Shown here: positions 24,367 through 33,304 of the stretch, piece after piece
Numbering within the stretch: position 1 is the first letter of the stretch
Layout: every line of letters begins with the position of its first letter
NCBI RefSeq assembly: GCF_927798115.1
Contig: NZ_CAKMMG010000006.1
Coordinates: 62,001 to 126,000 of the forward strand
Source of the DNA: Paenibacillus auburnensis
Lineage (GTDB): Bacteria; Bacillota; Bacilli; Paenibacillales; Paenibacillaceae
Length of the DNA stretch: 64,000 nucleotides
Reading direction: 5' to 3'
Notes under the pieces: model-generated
Told to the model about the DNA's origin: nothing
The model's input: the letters and a program-made list of their open reading frames with translations, nothing else
The model's database searches: none
Translations under genes and position numbers: made by a program

Positions 24367-25041
24367 ATGAGCGTTACACTGCTGTATGTGGAGGATGACC
24401 GGGAGATTGGCAGTGCAGTCTCTGCGGATCTGCGGGAACGGGAATATGCTGTCCGCTGGCTGGAAAGCGGTGAGGGTGCAGTGGAGGCGGCTGCCGGCTG
24501 CCAACTGGCGGTTCTGGATGTGATGCTTCCCGGACTCGACGGGTTCACAGTGGGACAGCGGCTGAAACGGGCGTATCCCGGCTTGCCGATCCTGATGTTA
24601 TCCGCCCGTGCTTCGATCGACGACAAGCTGCAGGGACTGGAATTCGCCGACGATTATCTGACAAAGCCTTTTCATCCTGATGAATTGGCTGCACGGATAG
24701 AGGTCCTGCTGAGACGGACCGGCGCTGCCGAGCCTTCGCCGCTGGTACTTAAGCATCTTATTGTATATGAAGGAAATAATGTCATTCAGGAGGCTGCAAC
24801 CGGCCGGGAGATTCTGCTGACCGGCAAGCAGTTCCAGATATTCACCTATCTGCTGCGTCATCTCGGCCAGATTCTGACCAAGGAACAGATTTATGAAGCG
24901 GTCTGGGGCGAAGCCTATATGGAGGGTGACAAAACACTGATGGTTCATATCCGCTATTTGCGTGAGAAGCTGGAGCTTGATCCGGCAGCCCCGGAGATTA
25001 TTGAGACCGTACGGGGCATCGGCTACCGGGTGAGAGCATGA
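24367..25041 (+). CDS. OmpR/PhoB-type response regulator
   Basis: A 224-residue regulator: receiver domain with acidic pair VEDD, phospho-acceptor Asp in AVLDVMLP and Lys in LTKPFHP, then a winged-helix DNA-binding domain ending in DKTLMVHIRYLREKLE and VRGIGYRVRA. It is the first gene of a five-gene operon with a kinase and an ABC exporter and overlaps the kinase gene by 4 bp. This order (regulator, kinase, ATPase, two permeases) is that of lantibiotic-immunity or bacitracin-response loci. Confidence 0.92.
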   Translation: MSVTLLYVEDDREIGSAVSADLREREYAVRWLESGEGAVEAAAGCQLAVLDVMLPGLDGFTVGQRLKRAYPGLPILMLSARASIDDKLQGLEFADDYLTKPFHPDELAARIEVLLRRTGAAEPSPLVLKHLIVYEGNNVIQEAATGREILLTGKQFQIFTYLLRHLGQILTKEQIYEAVWGEAYMEGDKTLMVHIRYLREKLELDPAAPEIIETVRGIGYRVRA

Positions 25042-26474
25042 GAAGAACCGGGCAGCTGCGCAAGCTCCAAAGCTCATTGCTCACCCGCTATTTACTGATT
25101 ATTATCGTTGCCTTGCTGTTTATACCTGTCGTGCTGCCTTTGTCTTTGGCGGGGTACGATATGTACAACAGCTGGGCGGGTGAAAAACCGCCGGAGGAAT
25201 ATGCGTTGTATTCCAACATCGCCGGGCTTGAGGAGATGTGGCATAAGGAAGCGCTGGAGCTTCACGGGCAAATACCGGAAGCGATCAGCAGCCGGCTGCA
25301 GAAACTTGGCCGCAGCTACCCGCTGGCTAGGATGTTCTGGGTGGACGGGCAGGGCAAAACCCGGCTTACACTTACACCGGATGATCCCCGGATGCGGGAG
25401 GAGCTCAGCACCGGTATGATTCCGCCGCAATGGAGCGCGGCGGAAGCGATCGCCTTCATGAAAGAGAGCGCGAAGCAGGACCCGCTGGCGATAGTCGCGT
25501 TTGTGGGTGATGAGATGGATGCTGGTGAAGGTTTTATGGTCATGCAGATTCCGGCTGTTGTTACGAAGGCTTATCAATTTAAGAGTGTAGGTTCAAGGTA
25601 CGTTATTGTTCTGCTGGTATTTTTCGCCCTGTTTGTTGCCGTTTCCTGGCTCTTCTTCATCGGCATCCGCAAGCGGCTGCTCCGGCTGCAAACCGCCATG
25701 AGCTTTACGGGAGGTGCAGGCATTCCGCAGCCGATAGCTTCCGGCAGGGCAGATGAGATCGGCCGCCTTGAGGAGGCTTTTAACTCTATGGTAGCCGAGC
25801 TTTCCGCCAGCCGTCAGCGCGAGATGGAGGAGGAAGGGCTGCGCAAACGGCTGGTATCGGATCTGTCCCATGATTTGCGCACCCCGCTGACTGTAATCCG
25901 CAGTCATCTTCATGTTCTCGGTAAGGAAGCTCTGTCTCAGCGCGGACAGGAATCACTGCAGCTGATGGATGTCAGAATTGACAGCCTTAGCGGCCTGATC
26001 GAGAATCTGCTGTCATACAATCTGCTCAGCAGCGGCCGGATGACCCTGAAGCTGGAGCAGAAGGATGTGCTGCGGGTGCTTCGGGAGAGTGCTGCTGCCT
26101 GGTACCCGCTATGGGAGAAGGAAGGCTTTGAGGCGGCGGTTGATCTGGAGGCTGAGCCGCTGTATTGGGTCATTGATGAAAGCTGGTTCCGCCGGATTCT
26201 CGATAACCTCTTCCAGAATATTGTGCGCCACGCACATGACGGGCAGTATGTCGGGGTCCGGGCGGATGTCCGGGAGGGAAAACGTGTGATTGTGATTTCG
26301 GATCACGGCAAGGGGATGGATAGCGCTTCAGAATCCAAAGGTGCAGGACTCGGCCTGTCCATTGTCGACTTACTGCTGAAACGAATGGAGCTGGAGTGGA
26401 GAATGGACAGCTCACCGCAGGGGACCTCCATTGTGATCGGCCAGGCTCCGGAGCGAAATTTAAACAAAATTTAA
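25038..26474 (+). CDS. Sensor histidine kinase (HAMP-HisKA-HATPase)
   Basis: A 478-residue kinase with two membrane helices (about 18-40 and 188-212) enclosing an extracellular sensor region of about 145 residues, then HAMP, the phospho-acceptor box SDLSHDLRTPLTVIRSH and an HATPase domain with ILDNLFQNIVRHA, SDHGKGM and GAGLGLSIV. It is the partner of the upstream OmpR-type regulator. The sizeable extracellular domain suggests it senses an outside compound, plausibly a cell-wall-active peptide given the exporter next door. Confidence 0.92.
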   Translation: MRRTGQLRKLQSSLLTRYLLIIIVALLFIPVVLPLSLAGYDMYNSWAGEKPPEEYALYSNIAGLEEMWHKEALELHGQIPEAISSRLQKLGRSYPLARMFWVDGQGKTRLTLTPDDPRMREELSTGMIPPQWSAAEAIAFMKESAKQDPLAIVAFVGDEMDAGEGFMVMQIPAVVTKAYQFKSVGSRYVIVLLVFFALFVAVSWLFFIGIRKRLLRLQTAMSFTGGAGIPQPIASGRADEIGRLEEAFNSMVAELSASRQREMEEEGLRKRLVSDLSHDLRTPLTVIRSHLHVLGKEALSQRGQESLQLMDVRIDSLSGLIENLLSYNLLSSGRMTLKLEQKDVLRVLRESAAAWYPLWEKEGFEAAVDLEAEPLYWVIDESWFRRILDNLFQNIVRHAHDGQYVGVRADVREGKRVIVISDHGKGMDSASESKGAGLGLSIVDLLLKRMELEWRMDSSPQGTSIVIGQAPERNLNKI

Positions 26475-26534
26475 ACTTGCACCAGCCGCTGCTTTAACCT
26501 CGGGACGCTATGCTAGATACCGGGGTGAAGAACA

Positions 26535-27446
26535 ATGAAGCAAACAGTGATCAAAACAAGTGATTTATTGAAAATCTACCGCGGCCGGGCCGCGGTGGAG
26601 CATCTGGACCTGAATATAGGGAAAGGGGAAATCTACGGGTTCCTCGGACCGAACGGCGCCGGCAAAACAACGACCATCCGCATGCTGTTAGGGCTGATCA
26701 AGCCGACCTCCGGCCGGATTGAGATCTTCGGCCAGGAACTGCGGAAGCATAAGTTGCAGATCCTGCGCAAGGTGGGCTCACTCGTAGAGTCTCCTTCCTA
26801 CTATGGGCATCTGAGTGCGGTGGACAATCTGGAAGCGATCCGCCGGATTCTGGACGTGCCCAAAAGCCGGATTGCCGAGGTGCTGGACATTGTGTCCTTA
26901 ACCGGTGAAGAGAAGCGTCCGGTCAAGGGGTTCTCGCTCGGGATGAAGCAGCGGCTGGGCATAGCAGCCGCACTGCTGGGCAGCCCGGAGCTGCTGATTC
27001 TTGACGAGCCGACGAATGGCCTCGATCCTTCAGGGATCCAGGAGATCCGTTCGCTGATTAAACGGCTTCCCGGAGAGCAGGGAATTACCGTGCTGGTATC
27101 GAGCCACCTGCTGAGTGAAATCGAGCAGATGGCCGATACTGTCGGCATTATCCGCCAAGGCAAGATGGTCTATCAGGACACGATTGCCCATCTCCAGGAA
27201 CAGGCGGCCGGGGAGCTTAGGCTGGCTGTGTCCGAACCCGAAGCTGCGCTGGAGCTGGCGAAGCGCAGAGGCTGCGGCGGCTCCCTGCAGGAGAGCCGGG
27301 TGGTGCTGCCCCGGATGAGCGATGCCAGAGTGGCGCTCCTGATTAAGGAACTGGTGGAGAACGGACATGCGGTTTACCGGGTGGAAGAACACCGGCAGTC
27401 ACTGGAGCAGTTCTTCCTGCAGGTGGTTGAGGGAGGCGCATCATGA
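26535..27446 (+). CDS. ABC ATPase, BcrA/lantibiotic-immunity type
   Basis: A 303-residue ATPase with Walker A GPNGAGKTT, a Q-loop region GSLVESPSYYGHLS that is characteristic of the BcrA/LanF subfamily, signature FSLGMKQRLGIA and Walker B LLILDEPTNGLD. These ATPases drive removal of lantibiotics or bacitracin from the membrane. The gene starts 60 bp after the kinase stop and overlaps the first permease gene by 4 bp. Confidence 0.9.
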   Translation: MKQTVIKTSDLLKIYRGRAAVEHLDLNIGKGEIYGFLGPNGAGKTTTIRMLLGLIKPTSGRIEIFGQELRKHKLQILRKVGSLVESPSYYGHLSAVDNLEAIRRILDVPKSRIAEVLDIVSLTGEEKRPVKGFSLGMKQRLGIAAALLGSPELLILDEPTNGLDPSGIQEIRSLIKRLPGEQGITVLVSSHLLSEIEQMADTVGIIRQGKMVYQDTIAHLQEQAAGELRLAVSEPEAALELAKRRGCGGSLQESRVVLPRMSDARVALLIKELVENGHAVYRVEEHRQSLEQFFLQVVEGGAS

Positions 27447-28159
27447 TGTGGCGGGCATTGTCAGCGGACTGGCTGAAGATACGCGGCAAGGGGCTGTGGT
27501 TTCTGGTCTTTCTGGGCCCGCTTGGGCTTACTCTGATGCAGGGGCTGAACTTCGGGATACGCTATGATTATTTGAAGGACCAGTATCGTGCAGACCTATG
27601 GGGCGGACTGCTAAGCAATGTGGCCGATTTCGTGCCAGTGGCCCTGTATCTGGGAGGAACGCTGATCTGTTCACTGGTCGCGAATGTTGAGCATCAGATG
27701 AGTTCGTGGAAACAGCTGCTGGCTTTGCCAATCTCACGGATTTCGGTCTTTATGGCCAAGCTGCTGCTCTGTCTGCTGCTCCTGGCCTGTTCCTGTCTGC
27801 TGCTGTCAGCAGGAACCCTGGCCTTAGGACTGATCCTCGGGTTCGGCTCACAGGCGATCCCCTATCCGGATATTCTGCGGATCGGTTTATCTTCTTATGC
27901 TGCCGCACTGCCTGTGATTGCGCTGCAGCTGTGGTTCTCGCTGTCGAGCCGCAATCAGACCCTTCCGGTAGCCCTCGGCATTACCTTGTCGCTGTTCAGC
28001 CTGTTCGCAATGTTCCTGTCTGAATGGGTACCTTTGACATGGCCTGCCTTGGCTTGGAGTGCGGCTTCACCGTGGCAGTTCATCGTATCCGGTCTGCTCC
28101 TTGGCCTGCTGGTGATGATGTCCGGAGCCCTTCATTTTGTGCGAAAGGATGTGGACTAA
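27443..28159 (+). CDS. Lantibiotic-immunity type ABC permease (MutE/EpiE-like)
   Basis: A 238-residue membrane protein with six helices, starting MWRALSADWLKIRGKGLWFLVFLGP and continuing with EHQMSSWKQLLALPISRISVFMAKLL, the pattern of LanE/LanG permeases (EHxxxxWK then LPxSR). It is the first of two related permeases that should form a heterodimer with the ATPase. It overlaps the ATPase gene by 4 bp. Confidence 0.87.
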   Translation: MMWRALSADWLKIRGKGLWFLVFLGPLGLTLMQGLNFGIRYDYLKDQYRADLWGGLLSNVADFVPVALYLGGTLICSLVANVEHQMSSWKQLLALPISRISVFMAKLLLCLLLLACSCLLLSAGTLALGLILGFGSQAIPYPDILRIGLSSYAAALPVIALQLWFSLSSRNQTLPVALGITLSLFSLFAMFLSEWVPLTWPALAWSAASPWQFIVSGLLLGLLVMMSGALHFVRKDVD

Positions 28160-28161
28160 CG

Positions 28162-28902
28162 ATGCAGAGCTTCCTACGAATTCTCTCGGCGGAGAGATTG
28201 AAGATGTCGAAGTCCTACGTCTGGCTGCTGGTTCTCGTCAGTCCGGCGGTTGCACTGCTTGTCGGAGCGATGGCCAATATACAGCAGGATGGGGAGGTAA
28301 TTACCTGGCAGTTGCTGCTCAATGTCATGTCCTTAGTCCATGCTTTATTGTTTCTGCCGGTACTTTCAGGGATCTTCGCCGCGTTGATCTGCCGTGCCGA
28401 GCATAGCGATGGCGGCTGGAAAATGCTGCTCTCGCTTCCCGTAACAAGGAATTCTGTCTACCTGGCTAAATTCACTTTAATTATGCTGCTGCTGGCGTCC
28501 GTACAATTGGTCTTTCTTGCAGCGCTGCTGGGAATGGGTATATACCGCGGGGCTGAAGGGGCTGTACCCTGGGCGATGTTGTTCTCCAGCCTGGCCGGAG
28601 GCTGGTTTGCCTGTTTGCCGCTTGCGGCACTGCAGCTGGGAGTATCTCAAGGCTGGAGTAGCTTCGGTGCACCGCTGGCGGTGAACGTAAGCCTGACCAT
28701 ACCGAATATGCTGATCGCTAACTCGTCGACTTATGGTCCGTACTATCCATGGGTCCAGCCTTTACTGGCCATGTCACTGTATGGGGAAGACAAATTTGGC
28801 GCCTTTAGTCTGCCGGGGGAGACGCTGATGCTCGTAGTGTCGGGCAGTCTGCTTTTATTTTTGACCGCAGGCCTTCTCTTCTTCCGGCGTAAGGCTGTCT
28901 AA
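28162..28902 (+). CDS. Lantibiotic-immunity type ABC permease (MutG-like)
   Basis: A 246-residue, six-helix membrane protein and paralogue of the preceding permease (starts FLRILSAERLKMSKSYVWLLVLVSP; EHSDGGWKMLLSLPVTRNSVYLAKF repeats the EHxxxxWK-LPxxR pattern). The frame is open from 28024 inside the previous gene, but AAAGGATG and ATG 28162 lie just after that gene's stop, so the short form is used. Last gene of the operon. No lantibiotic precursor or synthetase gene is nearby, so it is a resistance rather than self-immunity system as far as the window shows. Confidence 0.87.
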   Translation: MQSFLRILSAERLKMSKSYVWLLVLVSPAVALLVGAMANIQQDGEVITWQLLLNVMSLVHALLFLPVLSGIFAALICRAEHSDGGWKMLLSLPVTRNSVYLAKFTLIMLLLASVQLVFLAALLGMGIYRGAEGAVPWAMLFSSLAGGWFACLPLAALQLGVSQGWSSFGAPLAVNVSLTIPNMLIANSSTYGPYYPWVQPLLAMSLYGEDKFGAFSLPGETLMLVVSGSLLLFLTAGLLFFRRKAV

Positions 28903-29045
28903 CCGCCCATTCCCTGCAGCCGCTGTGCTTTTTGCTCCGGAAGCCTTCTCCATGGACATCGTGTAAAGTTTTTTCTATAATTAATCGTAGAAGATCTTAT
29001 TAACGACCGGTGTAACCGGAGAAGCATAACTAGGAGGGCGAGAGC

Positions 29046-29411
29046 ATGGAGCCGGCGGCACTTGAAGAATGCGACAACACATGCAGTGGTTCGGAGCTGG
29101 GGCCTGAGACTGCGGCGCTCATTCTGCCTGACCGGGGAACCACGGATAAAATGGCGGAGATGTTCAAAGCGCTGGGCGACCCTACAAGGGTAAGGCTCAT
29201 CTACGCATTGTCGCAGAGAGAGCTGTGTGTCCACGATTTGTCCTCCATCCTGGACATGGGGCAATCGGCGGTATCCCATCAGCTCCGCTATTTGCGTAAT
29301 CTGCGGATTGTGAAGCGCCGCAAAGAAGGCAAAACGGTATATTATTCGCTGAACGATGCGCATGTCGAGCAGATTTTTCTGCAGACGCATGAGCACATCC
29401 GGCACGAATAG
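29046..29411 (+). CDS. ArsR/SmtB-family zinc-type metal sensor
   Basis: A 121-residue winged-helix repressor (FKALGDPTRVRLIYALS, then the recognition helix QSAVSHQLRYLRN). The alpha-5 metal site is complete: Asp104, His106, His117, His120 in exactly the D-x-H-x10-H-x2-H spacing of CzrA/SmtB, predicting Zn(II)/Co(II) sensing. It also has two N-terminal Cys (CDNTC) and ELCVHDL where CadC has ELCVCDL, so the alpha-3N cadmium site looks incomplete. Likely targets are the two matched operators at 30496-30515 and 30696-30715. Confidence 0.88.
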   Translation: MEPAALEECDNTCSGSELGPETAALILPDRGTTDKMAEMFKALGDPTRVRLIYALSQRELCVHDLSSILDMGQSAVSHQLRYLRNLRIVKRRKEGKTVYYSLNDAHVEQIFLQTHEHIRHE

Positions 29412-29424
29412 ATGGGCTAGACGG

Positions 29425-29472
29425 AAGAAACCGTCCCTAACGGCTAATAAGCCTGAGGGACGGTTTCTTTTT
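29425..29472. terminator. Bidirectional terminator between arsR-type and CDF genes
   Basis: 14-bp perfect stem AAGAAACCGTCCCT with its complement, 17-nt loop, T-run on the plus strand and A/T ends suitable for both converging genes. Confidence 0.88.
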
Positions 29473-29490
29473 GGTATGAATCAGGCAGGC

Positions 29491-30471
29491 CTATACTTTC
29501 AAATGGTCATGCTGTAGGGAAGAGTTCTCCACTTGCAGGGTGGCATGCTGAATGCCGAACCTCTTCTCTACGAGGCGGACGGCTTGCTGCAGAATGTCCT
29601 GCTGGCTGCTGTGATCCTCTATCCGCAGATGGGCGCTCAGTGCATCAAGTCCTGATGTGATACTCCAGATATGCAGATCATGAACATCAATGACGCCATT
29701 GATATTCAGCAGCTCTCTTCTGACATCATCGGAATTCACGGTAAGCGGGGTGCCCTCCATCAGGATATGGAATGCCTGCCTGATTACGCTCCAGGCGCTC
29801 CGCAGAATGAGCAGCGCCACAATTACGCTGATTATGGGATCAGCAATGTACCAGGAGAATACATTCATGACAAGCCCGGCAAGCAGTGCCCCTACAGAGC
29901 CAAGGGCATCGCTGACAATATGAAGATAAGCGCTGCGGATGTTGATATTCGCGGTTCCGCTGCTTTTGCGCATTAGCGACCAAGCGCTGAGGAGGTTGGC
30001 CAGCAATCCGACTGCGGCGATGATTATCATGGTGCCGCTGGCAACCTCCGGAGGCGCATTGAAGCGCTGGAATGCTTCCCACAGAATAAAGCCGGCAATG
30101 ACAAACAAGGTAACCCCGTTGAACAGGGCGGCCATAATTTCGAATCTGTGAAACCCGTAGGAATTCTTCGCGGTTGGCGGCTTGGCGGCAAAGATCATGG
30201 CAACAAGACTTAAGGCCAGGGATGCGGTATCGCTCAGCATATGCCCGGAGTCTGATAGCAGAGCAAGGCTGTCTGTAACAAGTCCCCCGAAAAATTCGAG
30301 CAGCATAATACCGCCGGTAATAAGTAATGCGATCAGCAGACCGTTCCGGTCACCGGGCGAATGAGAGTGTGCATGACCATGCCCGTGACTATGCCCGTGA
30401 CTATGACCATGACCATGATCATGACTGTGGTCGGCATGTGTATGATCATGATCATGAATAGGATGATTCAT
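29491..30471 (-). CDS. Cation diffusion facilitator, CzcD/ZitB-like zinc exporter
   Basis: A 326-residue CDF protein. It begins with a His-rich tail (DHDHTHADHSHDHGHG...), then six membrane helices with the metal site HxxxD in SDSGHMLSDTASL and in SAYLHIVSDALGSVG, and a C-terminal cytoplasmic domain (VHDLHIWSITSGLDALSAHL). CDF exporters of this class move Zn2+, Cd2+ or Co2+ out in exchange for protons. GGAAGGGG lies before ATG 30471; the longer frame to 30513 would run into the operator. Divergent from the P-type ATPase gene. Confidence 0.93.
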   Translation of the reverse strand: MNHPIHDHDHTHADHSHDHGHGHSHGHSHGHGHAHSHSPGDRNGLLIALLITGGIMLLEFFGGLVTDSLALLSDSGHMLSDTASLALSLVAMIFAAKPPTAKNSYGFHRFEIMAALFNGVTLFVIAGFILWEAFQRFNAPPEVASGTMIIIAAVGLLANLLSAWSLMRKSSGTANINIRSAYLHIVSDALGSVGALLAGLVMNVFSWYIADPIISVIVALLILRSAWSVIRQAFHILMEGTPLTVNSDDVRRELLNINGVIDVHDLHIWSITSGLDALSAHLRIEDHSSQQDILQQAVRLVEKRFGIQHATLQVENSSLQHDHLKV

Positions 30472-30495
30472 AGAAATACCCCTTCCTCGAATAAC

Positions 30496-30515
30496 ATATG
30501 AATGATTGCTCATAT
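30496..30515 (-). promoter_or_regulatory. ArsR/SmtB-type operator before the CDF gene
   Basis: Inverted repeat ATATGA-N8-TCATAT, 25 bp before the CDF start. It matches the ATATGAA...TTCATAT form bound by SmtB/CzrA repressors. An equal element stands 200 bp away before the ATPase gene. Confidence 0.75.
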
Positions 30516-30695
30516 ATTAATATTATCCTTGTTGAGCCGTATTTACAAGGCTAAACTTTCCAGTTGAGAACGGATGCCTGTTCTGGTTATGAAGAGCATA
30601 GGCGATTTCATTAGCATCCTAAAATAATGGAGAAACTATACAAATCCTGCGTTGACACTGCAAGTTTAACAGGAATATAATGTGTTTAAGTTAAC

Positions 30696-30715
30696 ATATG
30701 AACAAATACTCATAT
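30696..30715 (+). promoter_or_regulatory. ArsR/SmtB-type operator before the P-type ATPase gene
   Basis: ATATGA-N8-TCATAT, the same arms and spacer length as 30496-30515, about 28 bp before the ATPase start. Predicts joint zinc-responsive control with the CDF exporter. Confidence 0.75.
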
Positions 30716-30743
30716 ATAGTTTTATCCAAGGGAGATGAGTCAT

Positions 30744-33017
30744 TTGAGTACGGCAGAGGGGCAAGTGAAACGCCAGTGGATGCTCGAAGGGCTGGACTGC
30801 GCAAATTGCGCCATGAAAATTGAGAATAAGGTTAAAAAAATCGAGGGCGTATCCTCCTGCTCCGTCAACTTCACAATGAAAATGATGACCCTGGAGACCG
30901 CCGCCTCCGAGGCTGAGACGATCTCAGAGCAGGCGCGGCAGACGGTACTATCTCTAGAACCGCATGTGAAGCTCAGGGAAATGAAGACCGGAGCTATCCG
31001 GAAGCCGCTGCAGTCCGGCAGCTTCCGTACTGGCCATCCCGGCGAAGCAGGCGGTCATGCCCATGATGCCCATGATGATCATGATCACAGTCAGGGGAGT
31101 GCGCATCAGCATGAGGATACTTCTGGGGAAGCCCATGGCCACAGTCATGATCACGGGGCAGGCGATACACGCCGTATCCTGCTGCGGCTGGCCGGGGGCG
31201 GTCTCCTGGCTGCCGCGGGAATGTTCCTGCCAGTCGACGGAATTCCGGAGCTGCTGCTCTTCCTGGCCGCTTATCTTATTGTCGGCGGTGAGGTTGTGCT
31301 GTCAGCAGCCCGCAATATTGTCCGGGGCCAGGTGTTTGATGAGAATTTCCTGATGGCGCTGGCAACGATTGGGGCCTTTGCCATTGGTGAATATCCCGAA
31401 GGCGTCGCCGTTATGCTCTTTTATCAGGTTGGCGAGCTGTTCCAGGGAATGGCGGTTAACCGTTCGCGCCGCTCCATAACGGCCCTGATGGATATCCGGC
31501 CGGAATTCGCCTATCTCAAGGAAGGCGGCAATCTGCGCCGGGTTTCGCCGGAGGAAGTGGGGATCGGCGATGTGATCGTCGTGAAGCCGGGCGAGAAGGT
31601 TCCGCTGGACGGAACCATTCTGGAAGGCAGGGCGATGATGGACACCTCGGCACTTACGGGCGAGTCGGTGCCGCGTTCGGCTGAACCGGGTAGTCAGGTG
31701 CTGAGCGGGTTCATTAACCAGAGTGGTGTAATTACAGTGGAAGTTACGCAGACCTTTGGGGATTCGGCAGTCTCCAAAATTCTTGAGCTGGTGCAGAATG
31801 CAGCCGGAAACAAAGCAAAAACAGAAAATTTCATTACCAAATTCGCCCGTGCCTACACACCAGTAGTTGTGATTACAGCCTTGCTTCTGGCAGTCCTTCC
31901 TCCACTGGTGCTGAGCGGGGCAACCTTCTCAGATTGGATTTACCGTGCGCTGGTCTTTCTCGTCATTTCATGTCCCTGTGCGCTGGTCGTTTCCATTCCG
32001 CTCGGCTTCTTCGGAGGGATTGGAGCCGCTTCACGCAGCGGCATCCTGGTCAAGGGCAGTAATTTCCTGGAGGCGCTGAACGATGTGAAGATTGTCGTGT
32101 TCGATAAGACAGGTACGCTGACTAAAGGTCAGTTCACTGTCACGGGAATCTACCCTTCGGAAGGTTTCACCGAAGAAGAGCTGCTGCGGACGGCTGCCTA
32201 TGCGGAGAGCCACTCCAGCCATCCGATTGCCGCATCCATCCGCGCGGCATATGGCAAGGAGATTTCCGGAGAAGCTACTGCCGACTACAATGAAATCTCC
32301 GGTCACGGGATTGAGGTTACAGTAGAAGGCAGAGCAGTTCTCGCCGGAAATACAAGGCTGATGAAACGTGAAGGGATTGCCTCAAGTACCCCGGCGCAGA
32401 CGGGGACCATTGTTCATCTGGCCGTGGATCAGAAATACGCCGGGTATCTTGTAATTGCTGATGAGCTGAAGGAAGACTCGTTGTCAGCAATTCAAGCGCT
32501 TGAGGCGCTCGGTATCCGCAAAACCGTTATGCTGACAGGTGACACTACTGCAGTAGCTGAGGCCGTTGGTCGGCAGCTGGGAATCAGCGAGGTTCATGCC
32601 GGACTTCTGCCACAGCATAAGGTAGAGGCTATCGAGCGTTTGGAGCGCGGGAAAAGCCAGCGTGAGAAGATTATTTTTGTGGGCGACGGCATTAACGATA
32701 CACCGGTGCTGGCGAGAGCGGATGTCGGGATAGCGATGGGCGGACTTGGCTCGGATGCAGCCATTGAAGCGGCGGATATAGTGATTATGACGGACGAACC
32801 GTCGAAAATTGCGGCGGCGATTGGTATTGCCAAGCGTACACGGAGTATTGTCTGGCAGAACATTATTTTCGCCCTGGCTGTCAAAGCGGTATTCCTGCTA
32901 CTTGGCGCCTTCGGAATTGCAACGATGTGGGAAGCGGTATTCTCGGATGTGGGTGTCACAGTGCTTGCCGTGCTTAACAGTGTCCGGGCATTGCAGGTTC
33001 CGAATAAATTGGCATAA
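30744..33017 (+). CDS. Zn/Cd/Pb-exporting P1B-type ATPase (CadA/ZntA-like)
   Basis: A heavy-metal pump of about 757 residues: an N-terminal HMA-like domain with DCANC, a His/Asp-rich linker (about residues 105-150), TGES actuator motif, membrane site CPC in VISCPCALVVSIP, DKTGTLT phosphorylation site, SSHPIA and GDGINDTPVLARADVGIAMG. CPC followed by VVSIPLG marks the Zn/Cd/Pb subtype rather than copper. An ATG at 30735 abuts the GGGAG ribosome site, while the in-frame TTG at 30744 stands 9 nt from it, so TTG is preferred. Confidence 0.92.
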   Translation: MSTAEGQVKRQWMLEGLDCANCAMKIENKVKKIEGVSSCSVNFTMKMMTLETAASEAETISEQARQTVLSLEPHVKLREMKTGAIRKPLQSGSFRTGHPGEAGGHAHDAHDDHDHSQGSAHQHEDTSGEAHGHSHDHGAGDTRRILLRLAGGGLLAAAGMFLPVDGIPELLLFLAAYLIVGGEVVLSAARNIVRGQVFDENFLMALATIGAFAIGEYPEGVAVMLFYQVGELFQGMAVNRSRRSITALMDIRPEFAYLKEGGNLRRVSPEEVGIGDVIVVKPGEKVPLDGTILEGRAMMDTSALTGESVPRSAEPGSQVLSGFINQSGVITVEVTQTFGDSAVSKILELVQNAAGNKAKTENFITKFARAYTPVVVITALLLAVLPPLVLSGATFSDWIYRALVFLVISCPCALVVSIPLGFFGGIGAASRSGILVKGSNFLEALNDVKIVVFDKTGTLTKGQFTVTGIYPSEGFTEEELLRTAAYAESHSSHPIAASIRAAYGKEISGEATADYNEISGHGIEVTVEGRAVLAGNTRLMKREGIASSTPAQTGTIVHLAVDQKYAGYLVIADELKEDSLSAIQALEALGIRKTVMLTGDTTAVAEAVGRQLGISEVHAGLLPQHKVEAIERLERGKSQREKIIFVGDGINDTPVLARADVGIAMGGLGSDAAIEAADIVIMTDEPSKIAAAIGIAKRTRSIVWQNIIFALAVKAVFLLLGAFGIATMWEAVFSDVGVTVLAVLNSVRALQVPNKLA

Positions 33018-33023
33018 GCCTAA

Positions 33024-33227
33024 ATGCAGCCGATTCGATGGAGAAGAGTATTACTGAAATCGGCGAGGGATATGCTGACAATTGCCAGAAATTCGTCGGA
33101 AAATGCCCAAATGGTTGCCGAGGCTTCCGAAGAGCAAAAGGAACTTATGAAGAAAGTGGTGACTTCAGCACAATCCCTGACGCTGATGATGTCTGAGCTG
33201 AAGATTGAAATCGAGAGATACCGGTAA
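33024..33227 (+). pseudogene. Methyl-accepting chemotaxis protein, C-terminal remnant
   Basis: The 67-codon frame contains IARNSSENAQMVAEASEEQKELMKKVVTSAQSL, which matches the C-terminal end of chemoreceptor signalling domains. Just upstream, MEKSITEIGEG is readable in another frame (33037-33069) and fits the segment that should precede it, so a frameshift separates the two. No sensor, membrane or HAMP part and no ribosome site remain. Degraded fragment rather than a working gene. Confidence 0.65.
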
Positions 33228-33256
33228 CTAGCAAGAATAGAAGGAAGAGCTGCAGC

Positions 33257-33292
33257 AGCAAGCCCCCCTATAGAATTAGGGGGGCTTGCTGT
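33257..33292. terminator. Bidirectional terminator before ldh
   Basis: Perfect 15-bp stem CAGCAAGCCCCCCTA with complement and 6-nt loop, between the plus-strand remnant and the end of the minus-strand dehydrogenase gene. The flanking T content is low. Confidence 0.7.
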
Positions 33293-33304
33293 GTAGCAAT
33301 CAGC

